Shown here piece after piece: positions 25,590-34,362 of a DNA stretch of 64,000 bases (positions are counted from its first letter, which is position 1; each line of letters begins with the position of its first letter). Origin of the DNA: Aurantiacibacter gangjinensis. GTDB lineage: Bacteria; Pseudomonadota; Alphaproteobacteria; Sphingomonadales; Sphingomonadaceae. A program made the translations under genes and the position numbers. The stretch covers positions 1,631,001-1,695,000 of the forward strand of contig NZ_CP018097.1 in NCBI RefSeq assembly GCF_001886695.1. Reading direction: 5' to 3'. The notes beneath the pieces are model-generated. The model did not search any database, was not told the DNA's origin, and saw only the letters and a program-made list of their open reading frames with translations.

Positions 25590-26920
25590 TCCGGATATTC
25601 GCGGTTGGCGCTCAGCACCTTGCCCGCGAGGTAGAGCGAGCCGGTGATCAGCACGGTGCCATCGCCGGATGGCAGCGTCTCCATGGCGGTTTGCAGGTCT
25701 GGCGCGGTGGCGACCGGCTGAACGCCGGCGTTCCGGGCAATGTCGGCCAGCGCGTCCACCGCGACATGGTCGTTTCCGGCAATCGGCACGGCTGTCACAC
25801 TCGCCAGATGCGGCCCGAGAATGGCGAGGAAGCGGCGCGCATCCTTTGCCGCCATCATGCCCACCAGCGCGTGGACCGGGCCTTCCAGCGTCGCCAGATG
25901 CGCGGCGATCGCCTCCGCCGCATCGGGATTGTGACCGCCATCCAACAGCACTGCGCGGCCTTGCGCCAACTCCGTTAGCGGACCGGCGGAGAGATATTGC
26001 AAGCGCGCGGGCCAGCGCGTGGTGCGAATGCCTTCCGCCATCGCTGCAGGCGAGACCGGTACGAAATCCTGGTGCCGCAGCATGGCAACCGCAAGTGCGG
26101 CATTGTCCGCCTGGTGTCGCCCGTGCATTTGCGGGAGCGGGAGCGTCAGCTCGCCATGCCGGTCGCGATAGGCGATGCTGGCAGGGCCGGCATCGGCCCA
26201 CCAGTGAGACCCCCGCATGTGCAGGGGCGCGCCAGCAAGACCGGCGCGGCGCTCAATCTCCGCCTCGACATCGGGCGTGTAGCCTTGCGTAACGAGAGGT
26301 GAGCCCGGGCGCGCTATGCCGGCTTTCTCGAACGCAATCCGGACAAGCGGCCGGTCGGGCGAGGGCGCTGACGGGTCTTCGTTCAGAAGGAATGCTTCAT
26401 GATCCACACCGAGAGAGGCGATGCCGCAGGCGGCGGGGCGTTCCATCACATTGGTCGCATCGAAGCGGCCGCCAAGCCCCACCTCGATCACGCAGGCATC
26501 GGCGGGGGTGCGGGCGAAGGCCAGGAAAGTCGCGGCGGTGGTGACCTCGAAGAAGCTTGGTGAGAGGCCCTCGGCAGTATCGAGAACCTCTTCCAGCAGA
26601 TCGGCAAGCAACCTGTCCGATATCAGCACGCCTGCGATGCGAATGCGTTCGTTATAGCGCACCAGATGCGGCTTCGTGGCGACGTGGACGGTCTTGCCAT
26701 CCGCCTCCAGCATGGCGCGCAGGAAGGCGCAGGTGGAGCCCTTGCCATTGGTGCCCGCGACATGGAAAACGGGCGGCAGCCTCTTCTGCGGATCGCCGAG
26801 CCGGCTGAGCAGCGTGCGGATCACATCCAGCCCGATGCGCCCCTGCGGCAGCGATAGCGCGCCCAGCCGGTCCAGTTGCTTCTGGACCGCAGGATCGTCC
26901 GAGATGGCGAAGTCTTTCAT
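25586..26920 (-). CDS. folC: Bifunctional folylpolyglutamate synthase / dihydrofolate synthase
   Basis: 444 residues, a Mur-ligase-like enzyme that adds glutamate to dihydropteroate and to folates. FHVAGTNGKGSTCAFLRAML is the ATP-binding P-loop, KPHLVRYNERIRI follows, EVGLGGRFDATNV is the second nucleotide motif, and LDGGHNPDAAEA lies in the C-terminal domain. The gene is 17 bp downstream of accD in the leftward cluster trpF-trpB-trpA-accD-folC, an order conserved across many proteobacteria, so it is probably cotranscribed. Confidence 0.95.
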   Translation of the reverse strand: MKDFAISDDPAVQKQLDRLGALSLPQGRIGLDVIRTLLSRLGDPQKRLPPVFHVAGTNGKGSTCAFLRAMLEADGKTVHVATKPHLVRYNERIRIAGVLISDRLLADLLEEVLDTAEGLSPSFFEVTTAATFLAFARTPADACVIEVGLGGRFDATNVMERPAACGIASLGVDHEAFLLNEDPSAPSPDRPLVRIAFEKAGIARPGSPLVTQGYTPDVEAEIERRAGLAGAPLHMRGSHWWADAGPASIAYRDRHGELTLPLPQMHGRHQADNAALAVAMLRHQDFVPVSPAAMAEGIRTTRWPARLQYLSAGPLTELAQGRAVLLDGGHNPDAAEAIAAHLATLEGPVHALVGMMAAKDARRFLAILGPHLASVTAVPIAGNDHVAVDALADIARNAGVQPVATAPDLQTAMETLPSGDGTVLITGSLYLAGKVLSANREYPD

Positions 26921-26937
26921 CGCATCCCGGGTTCTAC

Positions 26938-27789
26938 TCAGGCAGCCTTTGCAGGCGCGAGGAATTCCAGCAGCTGCGCCAACGTCGCGCGCAGATCCTT
27001 TCGGTGCACCACCATGTCCACCATGCCGTGCTTGTGCAGATATTCGGCGCGCTGGAAGCCTTCAGGCAGCTGCTCGCGGATCGTTTCCTGGATCACGCGC
27101 TGTCCGGCAAACCCAATCAGCGCGCCCGGCTCTGCAATATGCACATCGCCCAGCATGGCGTAGCTGGCGGTAACGCCGCCCGTGGTCGGGTCCGCCAGAA
27201 TGACGATGTACGGCAGGCCCGCCTCTCGCAGGCGGCGCGTCATCACCGTGGCGCGCGGCATCTGCATCAGGCTGAGAATGCCTTCCTGCATGCGCGCACC
27301 GCCAGCAGCGGTCACGCAGATGAAGGCGCATTTCTCGTCCAGCGCGCGCTGGGCCGCGGCGCAGAAAGCATCGCCCACCGCCATGCCCATGCTGCCGCCC
27401 ATGAAGGTGAAATCCTGCACGCCGACCACCGCGCGGTGGCCCTTGATCGTGCCGACAGCGGCGGTGAAGGCATCATTATGCGGATTGGCCGCGCGCGCCG
27501 CTTTCAGCCGGTCGACATAGCGCTTGCTATCCTTGAAACGCAGCGGATCCTCGGTGACCTTGGGCGCGGGCAACATTTCGACATCGCCGTTGTCGAGGAT
27601 CTGGTCGAGCCGGGTATCGGCGCCGATGCGGCCATGATGGTCGCATTGCGGGCACACGCTAAGATTTTCCTCGTACTCGGTGCGGAAAACCATTTCCTGA
27701 CATCGCGGGCATTTCACCCAGAGATTGTCGGGCGTCTCGCGCTTGGCGACGAATGGCAGGCGCTCGCGGACTTTCGTAAACCAGTTCAT
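26938..27789 (-). CDS. accD: Acetyl-CoA carboxylase carboxyltransferase subunit beta
   Basis: 283 residues. The N-terminal zinc ribbon is complete: CPRCQEM followed by CPQCDHHG, four cysteines that also bind mRNA and DNA in E. coli AccD. The crotonase-like carboxyltransferase core shows [42 protein letters not shown] and [17 protein letters not shown], which form the biotin/acyl-CoA site with AccA. The enzyme makes malonyl-CoA, the first step of fatty-acid synthesis and the extender for the type III synthase at the left end. It starts 9 bp after trpA and is followed by folC. Confidence 0.96.
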   Translation of the reverse strand: MNWFTKVRERLPFVAKRETPDNLWVKCPRCQEMVFRTEYEENLSVCPQCDHHGRIGADTRLDQILDNGDVEMLPAPKVTEDPLRFKDSKRYVDRLKAARAANPHNDAFTAAVGTIKGHRAVVGVQDFTFMGGSMGMAVGDAFCAAAQRALDEKCAFICVTAAGGARMQEGILSLMQMPRATVMTRRLREAGLPYIVILADPTTGGVTASYAMLGDVHIAEPGALIGFAGQRVIQETIREQLPEGFQRAEYLHKHGMVDMVVHRKDLRATLAQLLEFLAPAKAA

Positions 27790-27798
27790 GGGCTGCGC

Positions 27799-28578
27799 CT
27801 ATCGGGCAGAATGTACGGCCTTGGCAAGCTTTTCGGTCAGCGCGCGCAGGTGCTGCGGTGCATCGTCCCCATGTTCGCCCACCAGCTCCACCAGTGCGCT
27901 GCCGACGACGACGCCATCGGCCACGCGGGCGATCTCGGCAGCCTGTTCCGGCGTGCGGACGCCGAAGCCGACAGCGACGGGCAAGTCGCTATGCGATTTG
28001 ATGCGCGCGACGTTCTCGGCGATGGATTCGATTGCAGCAGACTGCTTGCCGGTTATGCCCGCGACGCTGACATAATAGAGGAAGCCCGCCGACTTATCGA
28101 GCACTGTAGGCAGGCGCGCATCGTCCGTCGTGGGCGTGGCGAGACGGATGGGCGCGATGCCTCTCGCGCGAAGGGCGGGGCCGAGATCGTCGTCCTCTTC
28201 GGGCGCGAGGTCGACGCAGATTACGCCATCGACGCCGGCCTTCTTCAGCGCATCGGCGAACCATTCCGGCCCACGCCGGATCATCGGGTTGGTATAGCCC
28301 ATCACCACCAGCGGCACGTCCGGATGACGCTCGCGAAATGCGGTAGCGATGGCGAGGACGTCAGCGGTGGTCGTGCCCTTGCCGAGCGAGCGAATATTCG
28401 CCGCCTGGATCGCCGGACCATCCGCCATGGGATCGGTGAACGGCATCCCCAGCTCGATCACATTCGCTCCGCCTGCAACCAGCGCATCGAGATTCGCCGC
28501 CGTGTCGCCATCGCCAGCGGTGATGAACGCGACGAGAGCGGGGTGAGTGGCGGCAAAGGTGGTGGAGAGGCGGGTCAT
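27799..28578 (-). CDS. trpA: Tryptophan synthase alpha subunit
   Basis: 259 residues. It cleaves indole-3-glycerol phosphate and channels indole to TrpB. Catalytic Glu and Asp are visible in VIELGMPFTDPMADGP (Glu about 49) and ICVDLAPEE (Asp about 60-130 region); GFGVRTPEQA and VVGSALVELV bind the phosphate. The ATG at 28578 opens MTRLSTTFAA, the usual start, and overlaps the stop of the unknown membrane gene upstream by 4 bp (ATGA). The normal trpB-trpA junction is thus interrupted by that gene and a palindromic repeat, so trpA expression now depends on coupling to the inserted gene or on another promoter. Confidence 0.95.
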   Translation of the reverse strand: MTRLSTTFAATHPALVAFITAGDGDTAANLDALVAGGANVIELGMPFTDPMADGPAIQAANIRSLGKGTTTADVLAIATAFRERHPDVPLVVMGYTNPMIRRGPEWFADALKKAGVDGVICVDLAPEEDDDLGPALRARGIAPIRLATPTTDDARLPTVLDKSAGFLYYVSVAGITGKQSAAIESIAENVARIKSHSDLPVAVGFGVRTPEQAAEIARVADGVVVGSALVELVGEHGDDAPQHLRALTEKLAKAVHSAR

Positions 28579-29087
28579 TTGCGTTCGGAGAACCATGTCG
28601 AGATCGAGATGCCCGCTTTGGCTACGACTAAAAGAAGTGCAAGGAAAATTGCCGCCAACGATGACCACTCTAGCCATTTCGGCATTGTGATATAGCAGGT
28701 TGTAAACATCGCTTCCGGTAGTTCGTCGCAGCTGTTGTGATTAAATATACTGGTGCCCTCGACGGCCGAGAGCATCATTGTGGCGAGCACGACCGAGCAA
28801 AACGTCCTATATTCAGCAAGACGCTCCTTCCATAAAGAATCAGGATTTTCACGTTGTAAAAAATCGAACAAATGCCACGGCGCTACAATAATGAAGTAGA
28901 ATGCGAAATAAATGACCGCTTCGCCAATACCCCAGATCGACCATTCTAGGTCGTATTCGCCGTAATCGAGGTATGATTTTGGAAGATCGTAAAACCACTC
29001 CCAATTCGCCAGGAAGGTAGGAAGCGACATGCACAGTAGCATGCTCATGAACCAATGCAGCAGCTTTTGGCGGTAAGCTTCGTTCAA
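28575..29087 (-). CDS. Low-GC hypothetical membrane protein inside the trp cluster
   Basis: 170 residues, not recognised. It has a hydrophobic N-terminal segment (LLHWFMSMLLCMSLPTFLA), a second around AVIYFAFYFIIVAPWHLF, a third around FCSVVLATMMLSAV, and a C-terminal one (SSLAAIFLALLLVVAKAGI), so four membrane helices are likely. Two cysteines lie between helices three and four (NSCDELP and TTCYITMP). The DNA is visibly poorer in GC than the flanking trp genes and uses A/T-ending codons, which suggests recent acquisition. It sits between trpB and trpA and overlaps trpA by 4 bp. No SD-like sequence is obvious before the ATG. A small immunity or envelope protein is possible but unproven. Confidence 0.65.
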   Translation of the reverse strand: MNEAYRQKLLHWFMSMLLCMSLPTFLANWEWFYDLPKSYLDYGEYDLEWSIWGIGEAVIYFAFYFIIVAPWHLFDFLQRENPDSLWKERLAEYRTFCSVVLATMMLSAVEGTSIFNHNSCDELPEAMFTTCYITMPKWLEWSSLAAIFLALLLVVAKAGISISTWFSERK

Positions 29088-29126
29088 TTAGTCACGCGCC
29101 TCTTCCCAACGAAACGCGCGCACCAG

Positions 29127-29212
29127 CGTCACCCCGGCCTCCGAGCCGGGGTCCAGCTGCCTTTCGCGCGGCGCCGGAAGAAGCTGGACCCCGGATCAAG
29201 TCCGGGGTGACG
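29127..29212. repeat. 86-bp palindromic intergenic element, copy 1
   Basis: The element starts CGTCACCCCGGCCTCCGAGC and ends GGATCAAGTCCGGGGTGACG. Outer and inner inverted repeats fold it into a long hairpin with small side stems. A second copy of the same 86-bp length lies at 52210-52295 with nearly identical arms and a different centre. It occupies the gap between trpB and the low-GC membrane gene. Confidence 0.85.
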
Positions 29213-29231
29213 TCGTGCTTTGTAACGCAAA

Positions 29232-30482
29232 TCAAATTGCCACTCCCAGCGCTTCGGCGACGGTGAAGATGTCTTTGTCGCCGCGGCCGCAGAGGTTCAT
29301 CAGGATCGTCTCATCCTTACCCATCTGCTGAGCGCGTTTTGCTACCGCCGCAATGGCGTGGCTGGGCTCAAGCGCGGGGATGATGCCTTCGGTGCGGCAG
29401 AGCAGCTGGAAGGCTTCCAGAGCCTCGTCATCGGTCGAAGAGGTGTATTCCACGCGCCCCGTCTCTTTCAGCCATGCATGTTCCGGCCCGATGCCCGGAT
29501 AATCCAGCCCCGCGCTGATCGAGTGGCCTTCGGTAATCTGGCCGTCCTCGTCCTGGAGCAGATAGGTTTTGTTGCCATGGAGCACACCGGGGAAGCCGCC
29601 GGCGAGGCTTGCTGCGTGTTCGTCTCCATCGAGGCCCTTGCCCGCCGCCTCGACACCCAGCAGCTTCACCTCGGGGTCGTCGAGAAAGGGATGGAACAGT
29701 CCGATGGCGTTCGAGCCTCCGCCGATGCAGGCGACCGCGAGGTCGGGCAGCTTGCCGGTCCGCTCCAGCATCTGCGCGCGTGCCTCGGTGCCGATCACGC
29801 TCTGGAAATCGCGGACAAGCTCTGGATAGGGATGCGGGCCGGCCGCCGTGCCGATGATGTAGAACGTGTCATGCACATTGGCGACCCAGTCGCGCAGCGC
29901 CTCGTTCATGGCATCCTTCAGCGTGCCGCGACCGCTGGTAACGGGACGCACTTCCGCGCCCAGCAGCTTCATCCGGAAGACATTGGGCGATTGGCGGCGC
30001 ACATCCTCGGCGCCCATGAAAACGGTGCAGGGCAGGCCGAAGCGCGCACAAACGGTGGCGGTGGCAACGCCATGCTGGCCCGCGCCCGTTTCCGCGATAA
30101 TGCGCGTCTTGCCCATGCGGATCGCCAGCAGGATCTGCCCGATGCAATTGTTGATCTTGTGCGCGCCGGTATGGTTCAGCTCGTCCCGCTTGAACCAGAT
30201 CTGCGCGCCGCCCAGTTCTTCCGTCAAGCGCGGCGCGAAATAGAGCGGGCTGGGGCGACCGACATAATGCGCCAGCAAATCGTCGAACTCAGCCTTGAAG
30301 GCAGGGTCCACCTTGGCGGCCTTGTATTCCCGCTCCAGATCGAGGATCAGCGGCATCAGCGTTTCCGCTACGTAGCGCCCGCCGAACTGGCCGAAATGGC
30401 CGCGAGAATCCGGCATTTGCCGAAAGCTATTCGCTTTCGAGGGGGGCGGGTTGCGGAAGGAAATGGGGGTGGTCTGTGTCAT
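29232..30482 (-). CDS. trpB: Tryptophan synthase beta subunit
   Basis: 416 residues, PLP enzyme that joins indole and serine to give tryptophan. The PLP lysine is in [10 protein letters not shown], with AGQHGVATA upstream of the cofactor pocket and [15 protein letters not shown] the phosphate-binding glycine loop. [11 protein letters not shown] and [16 protein letters not shown] are diagnostic for TrpB1. The start is set at ATG 30482; an in-frame GTG at 30500 would add six residues. It is 71 bp downstream of trpF, and its usual partner trpA is displaced by a repeat and a low-GC gene. Confidence 0.96.
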   Translation of the reverse strand: MTQTTPISFRNPPPSKANSFRQMPDSRGHFGQFGGRYVAETLMPLILDLEREYKAAKVDPAFKAEFDDLLAHYVGRPSPLYFAPRLTEELGGAQIWFKRDELNHTGAHKINNCIGQILLAIRMGKTRIIAETGAGQHGVATATVCARFGLPCTVFMGAEDVRRQSPNVFRMKLLGAEVRPVTSGRGTLKDAMNEALRDWVANVHDTFYIIGTAAGPHPYPELVRDFQSVIGTEARAQMLERTGKLPDLAVACIGGGSNAIGLFHPFLDDPEVKLLGVEAAGKGLDGDEHAASLAGGFPGVLHGNKTYLLQDEDGQITEGHSISAGLDYPGIGPEHAWLKETGRVEYTSSTDDEALEAFQLLCRTEGIIPALEPSHAIAAVAKRAQQMGKDETILMNLCGRGDKDIFTVAEALGVAI

Positions 30483-30553
30483 CGCCCCGTCGCTTGTCAC
30501 AGGGCTGCGCGCCTGTCCAGCAAGTCCAAATACCGTGGCCGATAGCGCGCCTG

Positions 30554-31204
30554 TCAGGCAGCCTCTGCCCGCGCGGCAAGCGCCGCTTCGCAGAATGCCC
30601 TGATCTTGCCGATGTCCTTCTTGCCCGGCTCGCTTTCAAGGCCGGAGGATGCATCCACTAGCGGCGCGCCGGTATAGCGTATGGCATTGGCGACGTTCGA
30701 CGGGCCGAGCCCGCCCGCCAGTCCCCATGGCAGGGCATGCCGGTGGCCGACCAGCAGCCGCCAGTCGAGGGCGAGCCCATTGCCACCCGGCAGCGCGCCA
30801 GCCGCCGCATCGTAAAGCAGCCGGTGCGCGCTATCCTTGAAGCGCGCGGCATTCTCCAGCGCGGTGCGATCCTTGATGCCGACAGCTTTCCAGACCTCGA
30901 TCGGTGCCTTCGACTTGATGAGCGCCAGCCATTCGGGCGTTTCCTTGCCGTGCAGTTGCAGCACGTCGGGCTGCACTTCCTGCAAGGCTTCGGCGGTCGG
31001 CTGGGGTTCCATATTGACCGTCAGCAGCACCACCTTGACCGAGTCCGGCACGCGCATGCGCAGCTTTGCTGCGTCGGCGATGGAGAGGTGGCGCGGGCTC
31101 TTCTCGAAATGCACCAGGCCGACATGTGTGGCACCTGCATCGACGGCGGCATCGACCGTATCGGACGTGGTGAGGCCGCAAATCTTGATAAGCTGTTCTG
31201 GCAT
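30554..31204 (-). CDS. trpF: Phosphoribosylanthranilate isomerase
   Basis: 216 residues, TIM barrel. It isomerises phosphoribosylanthranilate in tryptophan synthesis. The catalytic cysteine is in [11 protein letters not shown] and the general acid Asp in [31 protein letters not shown] and [12 protein letters not shown] bind the substrate phosphate. The gene heads the trpF-trpB segment, and a short membrane-protein gene and pyrF lie immediately upstream in the same direction. Confidence 0.95.
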   Translation of the reverse strand: MPEQLIKICGLTTSDTVDAAVDAGATHVGLVHFEKSPRHLSIADAAKLRMRVPDSVKVVLLTVNMEPQPTAEALQEVQPDVLQLHGKETPEWLALIKSKAPIEVWKAVGIKDRTALENAARFKDSAHRLLYDAAAGALPGGNGLALDWRLLVGHRHALPWGLAGGLGPSNVANAIRYTGAPLVDASSGLESEPGKKDIGKIRAFCEAALAARAEAA

Positions 31205-31280
31205 GGCGCTTCCGTTAGGTGATTCGACAGCTTGGGGAAAGTGGGGCGATGCGGCTTAACAAATCGCTGCGCCGGATCGT

Positions 31281-31592
31281 TCAATCGCCAGCGTTTACAC
31301 TGCGATTGCTGCGGGCGTAACCGAGGCCGATCAGGAAGGCGACCAGCCAGCTCGCCCAGAACGGCGAGAGGATCGTCCAGCCCATGCCATAGCCATAGCA
31401 ACGCTCGCCCTCTTCGAGAGGCAGGCAGGCCCAAGCCAGCCCGATGATCGCATAGACCAGCAGCGGCAGCAGCGGGCCGACTACATAAAGCAGACGGCGG
31501 ACCGTCACGTTGCGTATGCGCGCCGTAAGCCATGCCGCGAGGATTGCGGCAGCCATGATGGCGAAGACGATGAGCCAGCCGGTGAAAGTCAT
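31281..31592 (-). CDS. Small hypothetical membrane protein
   Basis: 103 residues with three hydrophobic helices: WLIVFAIMAAAILAAWL, RLLYVVGPLLPLLVYAIIGLA and ILSPFWASWLVAFLIGLGYA. A basic loop RIRNVTVRR follows the first helix. A pair of cysteines flanks an acidic stretch (LACLPLEEGERCYGYG region) between helices two and three. No domain is recognised. It starts 3 bp after the pyrF stop, so it is almost certainly cotranslated with pyrF, and it ends 76 bp before trpF. Confidence 0.65.
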   Translation of the reverse strand: MTFTGWLIVFAIMAAAILAAWLTARIRNVTVRRLLYVVGPLLPLLVYAIIGLAWACLPLEEGERCYGYGMGWTILSPFWASWLVAFLIGLGYARSNRSVNAGD

Positions 31593-31595
31593 GCG

Positions 31596-32270
31596 CTACA
31601 GCGTCGCCTCGATATCGCGCGCGGCTTGCAGCGGATCGTCGGCCTTGCTGATCGGGCGGCCGATCACCAGCACGGATGCGCCATCGTCGCGCGCCTGGCG
31701 CGGGGTGACGACGCGTTTCTGGTCGCCCGTTGCCTTTCCGCCGGGGCGCAGGCCGGGGACGACGAAGAAGCCGTTCTTCCATTGGTCGTGCACCGATTTC
31801 ACTTCCTTGCCGGAGCATACGATGCCGTCCAGCCCGCTCGCTTCGGCCAGTTCGGCGAGGCGCATGACATGATCGTGCGGCGTGCCCTCGATGCCGGTGC
31901 GCTGCATGTCGCGTTCGTCCAGGCTGGTCAGCATGGTGACGGCGACGACCTTGGTATTCTCGCCAGCCGCCGCCTTGGCATCCTCCATCATCGCGCGTCC
32001 GCCGCTGGCATGGACCGTCATGATGGCGGGCTCCAGCACATGCAACGAATGCATCGCGCCCGCGACGGTATTGGGAATGTCATGCAGTTTCAGGTCTAGA
32101 AAGATTGGTAGGCCCAGATGGGCGATCTCGTGCACGCCGTGCGCACCATGGGCACAGAAGAATTCCAGCCCCAGCTTCACCCCGCCGATATGACCGCGCA
32201 CTTTTTCCGCCAGCGCTTTCGCCGCATCGAGTTGCGGCACATCCAGCGCGAGATAGACGGGATTGCTCAC
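31596..32270 (-). CDS. pyrF: Orotidine 5'-phosphate decarboxylase
   Basis: 224 residues. It converts OMP to UMP, the last step of pyrimidine synthesis. The motif IFLDLKLHDIPNTV supplies the catalytic Lys-Asp array; LALDVPQLDAA, TMLTSLDE and FVVPGLRPGG complete the ligand pocket. The start codon is a GTG at 32270 that overlaps the stop of the LapA-domain gene by 4 bp (GTGA). Placement between lapA and trpF is a recurrent alphaproteobacterial order. Confidence 0.95.
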   Translation of the reverse strand: MSNPVYLALDVPQLDAAKALAEKVRGHIGGVKLGLEFFCAHGAHGVHEIAHLGLPIFLDLKLHDIPNTVAGAMHSLHVLEPAIMTVHASGGRAMMEDAKAAAGENTKVVAVTMLTSLDERDMQRTGIEGTPHDHVMRLAELAEASGLDGIVCSGKEVKSVHDQWKNGFFVVPGLRPGGKATGDQKRVVTPRQARDDGASVLVIGRPISKADDPLQAARDIEATL

Positions 32271-32788
32271 GTCAGGTTGCCGCGATCTTTGGCCGGGGCG
32301 ACTGTGTCGTCCGGATCGACAGGAGAGGTGTTTGCGGCCTGACCGTCATCCTCTATTCCAATGCTGTTTTCCTGCATGTCGTCAGCATGCACCGTTTCGG
32401 CTTCCGCCGGTTCGGACACCGGCTCTCGCGGGCGAAGCGGCGTCGCCGGATCGCTGCGCAGGTCCGGCTCTGCCTGCACGGTGTCTTCGGGCTCGGCTTC
32501 CGTGGACGCGGCCACCGGTGTTGCAGCCGCAGTGCGCGCCGCGTTTTCGAGGCTGGCGATCTTGCGATTGAGGCGCCACTTGCTGCCGCGGTGATACAGC
32601 CACATCGGCAGGAAGCCGATCAGGAACGAGATGATGACAAGAACGGGGATTTTCGTATCGACCACGAGGTCGGGCGAAGGCTCGGCGCCCGGCCAGATGG
32701 TGACCGTGATCTCCTCCCAATTGAGGATGGAAAACAGCAGCAGGGCTACCAGCAGCAGGACCCAGATGATGGTACGCACAATCTGCAT
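32267..32788 (-). CDS. LapA-domain (DUF1049) inner-membrane protein
   Basis: 173 residues. Two transmembrane helices, IIWVLLLVALLLFSIL and IPVLVIISFLIGFLPMWLY, flank NWEEITVTIWPG, the typical LapA/YciS layout. A basic segment with a short coiled coil (RGSKWRLNRKIASLENAA) follows, and then a long acidic, alanine- and proline-rich disordered tail of about 80 residues. In E. coli LapA helps assembly and quality control of lipopolysaccharide with LapB and FtsH; sphingomonads carry glycosphingolipid instead of LPS, so the role here may differ. Its usual upstream neighbour ihfB is absent at this locus. Confidence 0.85.
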   Translation of the reverse strand: MQIVRTIIWVLLLVALLLFSILNWEEITVTIWPGAEPSPDLVVDTKIPVLVIISFLIGFLPMWLYHRGSKWRLNRKIASLENAARTAAATPVAASTEAEPEDTVQAEPDLRSDPATPLRPREPVSEPAEAETVHADDMQENSIGIEDDGQAANTSPVDPDDTVAPAKDRGNLT

Positions 32789-32874
32789 CGATGTATTCCT
32801 TCCCGAACCCTGTTTGCCGCAATGCTAGGCGCAAGGGCGGCATTTAGACAAGAGCGTGTTGGTAGCGCGCGGCC

Positions 32875-34188
32875 TTAGCCCGCGAATACGCGGTCGAAGA
32901 TCGTGTCGACATGCTTGAAGTGATAATCGAGGTTGAACTTCTCTTCGAGCTCTTCCTCGCTCATCGCGACGCGCACTTCATCGTCGGCCTTCAGCAGCTC
33001 CAGCAGCGAAAGCTGGCCGTCCGATTCCCACACTTTCATGGCGTTGCGCTGCACCAGCCGATAGGCATTGTCGCGCGTAATGCCCGCCTGCGTCAGCGCC
33101 AGCAGCACACGCTGCGAGTGGACAAGGCCGCCCATCTTGTCGAGGTTCTTCTGCATCCTCTCGGGGTAAACCAGCAGCTTGTCGACCACGCCGGTCAGGC
33201 GGGCCAGCGCAAAATCCAGCGTGATGGTGGCGTCGGGACCGATAAAACGCTCGACCGAGCTGTGCGAAATGTCCCGCTCGTGCCACAGCGCCACGTTCTC
33301 CAGCGCGGGCAGGGCGTAGGCGCGGATCATGCGCGCCTGGCCGGTGAGGTTTTCGGTGAGGATCGGATTGCGCTTGTGCGGCATGGCGCTCGAACCTTTC
33401 TGGCCGGGCGAGAAATACTCCTCCGCTTCCAGAACCTCGGTCCGTTGCAGATGGCGGATTTCCACCGCCAATCGCTCCATCGAAGAGGCAATGACGGCCA
33501 GCACGCTAAAATACATGGCATGCCGGTCGCGCGGGATAACCTGTGTGCTGACAGGTTCGGCAGTCAGGCCCAGCTTCTCGGCGACATATTCCTCCACCGA
33601 GGGATCGATATTGGCAAAGGTGCCCACCGCGCCGGAGATGGCGCAGGTGGCGATTTCGCTGCGTGCCGCGCGCAGGCGATCGCGGCAGCGGTCGAACTCG
33701 GCATAGGCTTGCGCCAGCTTGAGGCCGAAGGTGGTCGGCTCTGCATGGATGCCGTGGCTGCGGCCGATGGTGGCGGTGTATTTGTGCTCTTCGGCGCGGC
33801 GTTTCAAAGCGTCCAGCAGCGCGTCCATATCCTCAAGCAGGATGTCGGTGGCGCGGGTCAGCTGCACGGCCAGCGTCGTGTCGAGCACGTCGCTGCTCGT
33901 CATTCCCTGGTGCATGAAGCGCGCTTCGGGGCCGACTTCATCCGCGACCCAATCGAGGAAGGCGATCACATCGTGCTTCAGCACGCGCTCTTTCTCGTCG
34001 ATGGCGGCAACGTCGATCTCGGGATTGGTGTCCCACCAGTCCCACAGCGCTTTCGCTCCGCTTTCCGGCACCACGCCCAGATCGGCGAGCTTTTGCGTCG
34101 CATGCGCTTCGATCAGAAACCAGATTTCGTATTTCGATTCCGGCTCCCAGATCGCGGTCATGGCGGGGCGGGCGTAGCGGGGGACCAT
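32875..34188 (-). CDS. purB: Adenylosuccinate lyase
   Basis: 437 residues of the fumarase/aspartase superfamily. It removes fumarate from SAICAR and adenylosuccinate in purine synthesis. The signature [11 protein letters not shown] (flexible catalytic loop with its serine) is near residue 265, with [11 protein letters not shown] and [14 protein letters not shown] forming the rest of the active site. The start MVPRYARP is typical of alphaproteobacterial PurB. The gene stands alone between lapA and the divergent DUF3857 protein. The opposite strand has an artificially long open frame here, caused by GC-rich codon use. Confidence 0.96.
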   Translation of the reverse strand: MVPRYARPAMTAIWEPESKYEIWFLIEAHATQKLADLGVVPESGAKALWDWWDTNPEIDVAAIDEKERVLKHDVIAFLDWVADEVGPEARFMHQGMTSSDVLDTTLAVQLTRATDILLEDMDALLDALKRRAEEHKYTATIGRSHGIHAEPTTFGLKLAQAYAEFDRCRDRLRAARSEIATCAISGAVGTFANIDPSVEEYVAEKLGLTAEPVSTQVIPRDRHAMYFSVLAVIASSMERLAVEIRHLQRTEVLEAEEYFSPGQKGSSAMPHKRNPILTENLTGQARMIRAYALPALENVALWHERDISHSSVERFIGPDATITLDFALARLTGVVDKLLVYPERMQKNLDKMGGLVHSQRVLLALTQAGITRDNAYRLVQRNAMKVWESDGQLSLLELLKADDEVRVAMSEEELEEKFNLDYHFKHVDTIFDRVFAG

Positions 34189-34362
34189 CGGGAAACTCCG
34201 GATTCGTTATTGTCGTGCAGGAAGCGGGTTTGGCTGCGCGGCTATAGGCCAGCGCAGCTATTGGCAAGATGTGCTCAGCACACCGTTGCTTTCATTAACA
34301 CTCCATGTTCAAATAGACCACAATACGCGCGGTCGATGTCGGCTGCGCCAAGGGGGTATTTC

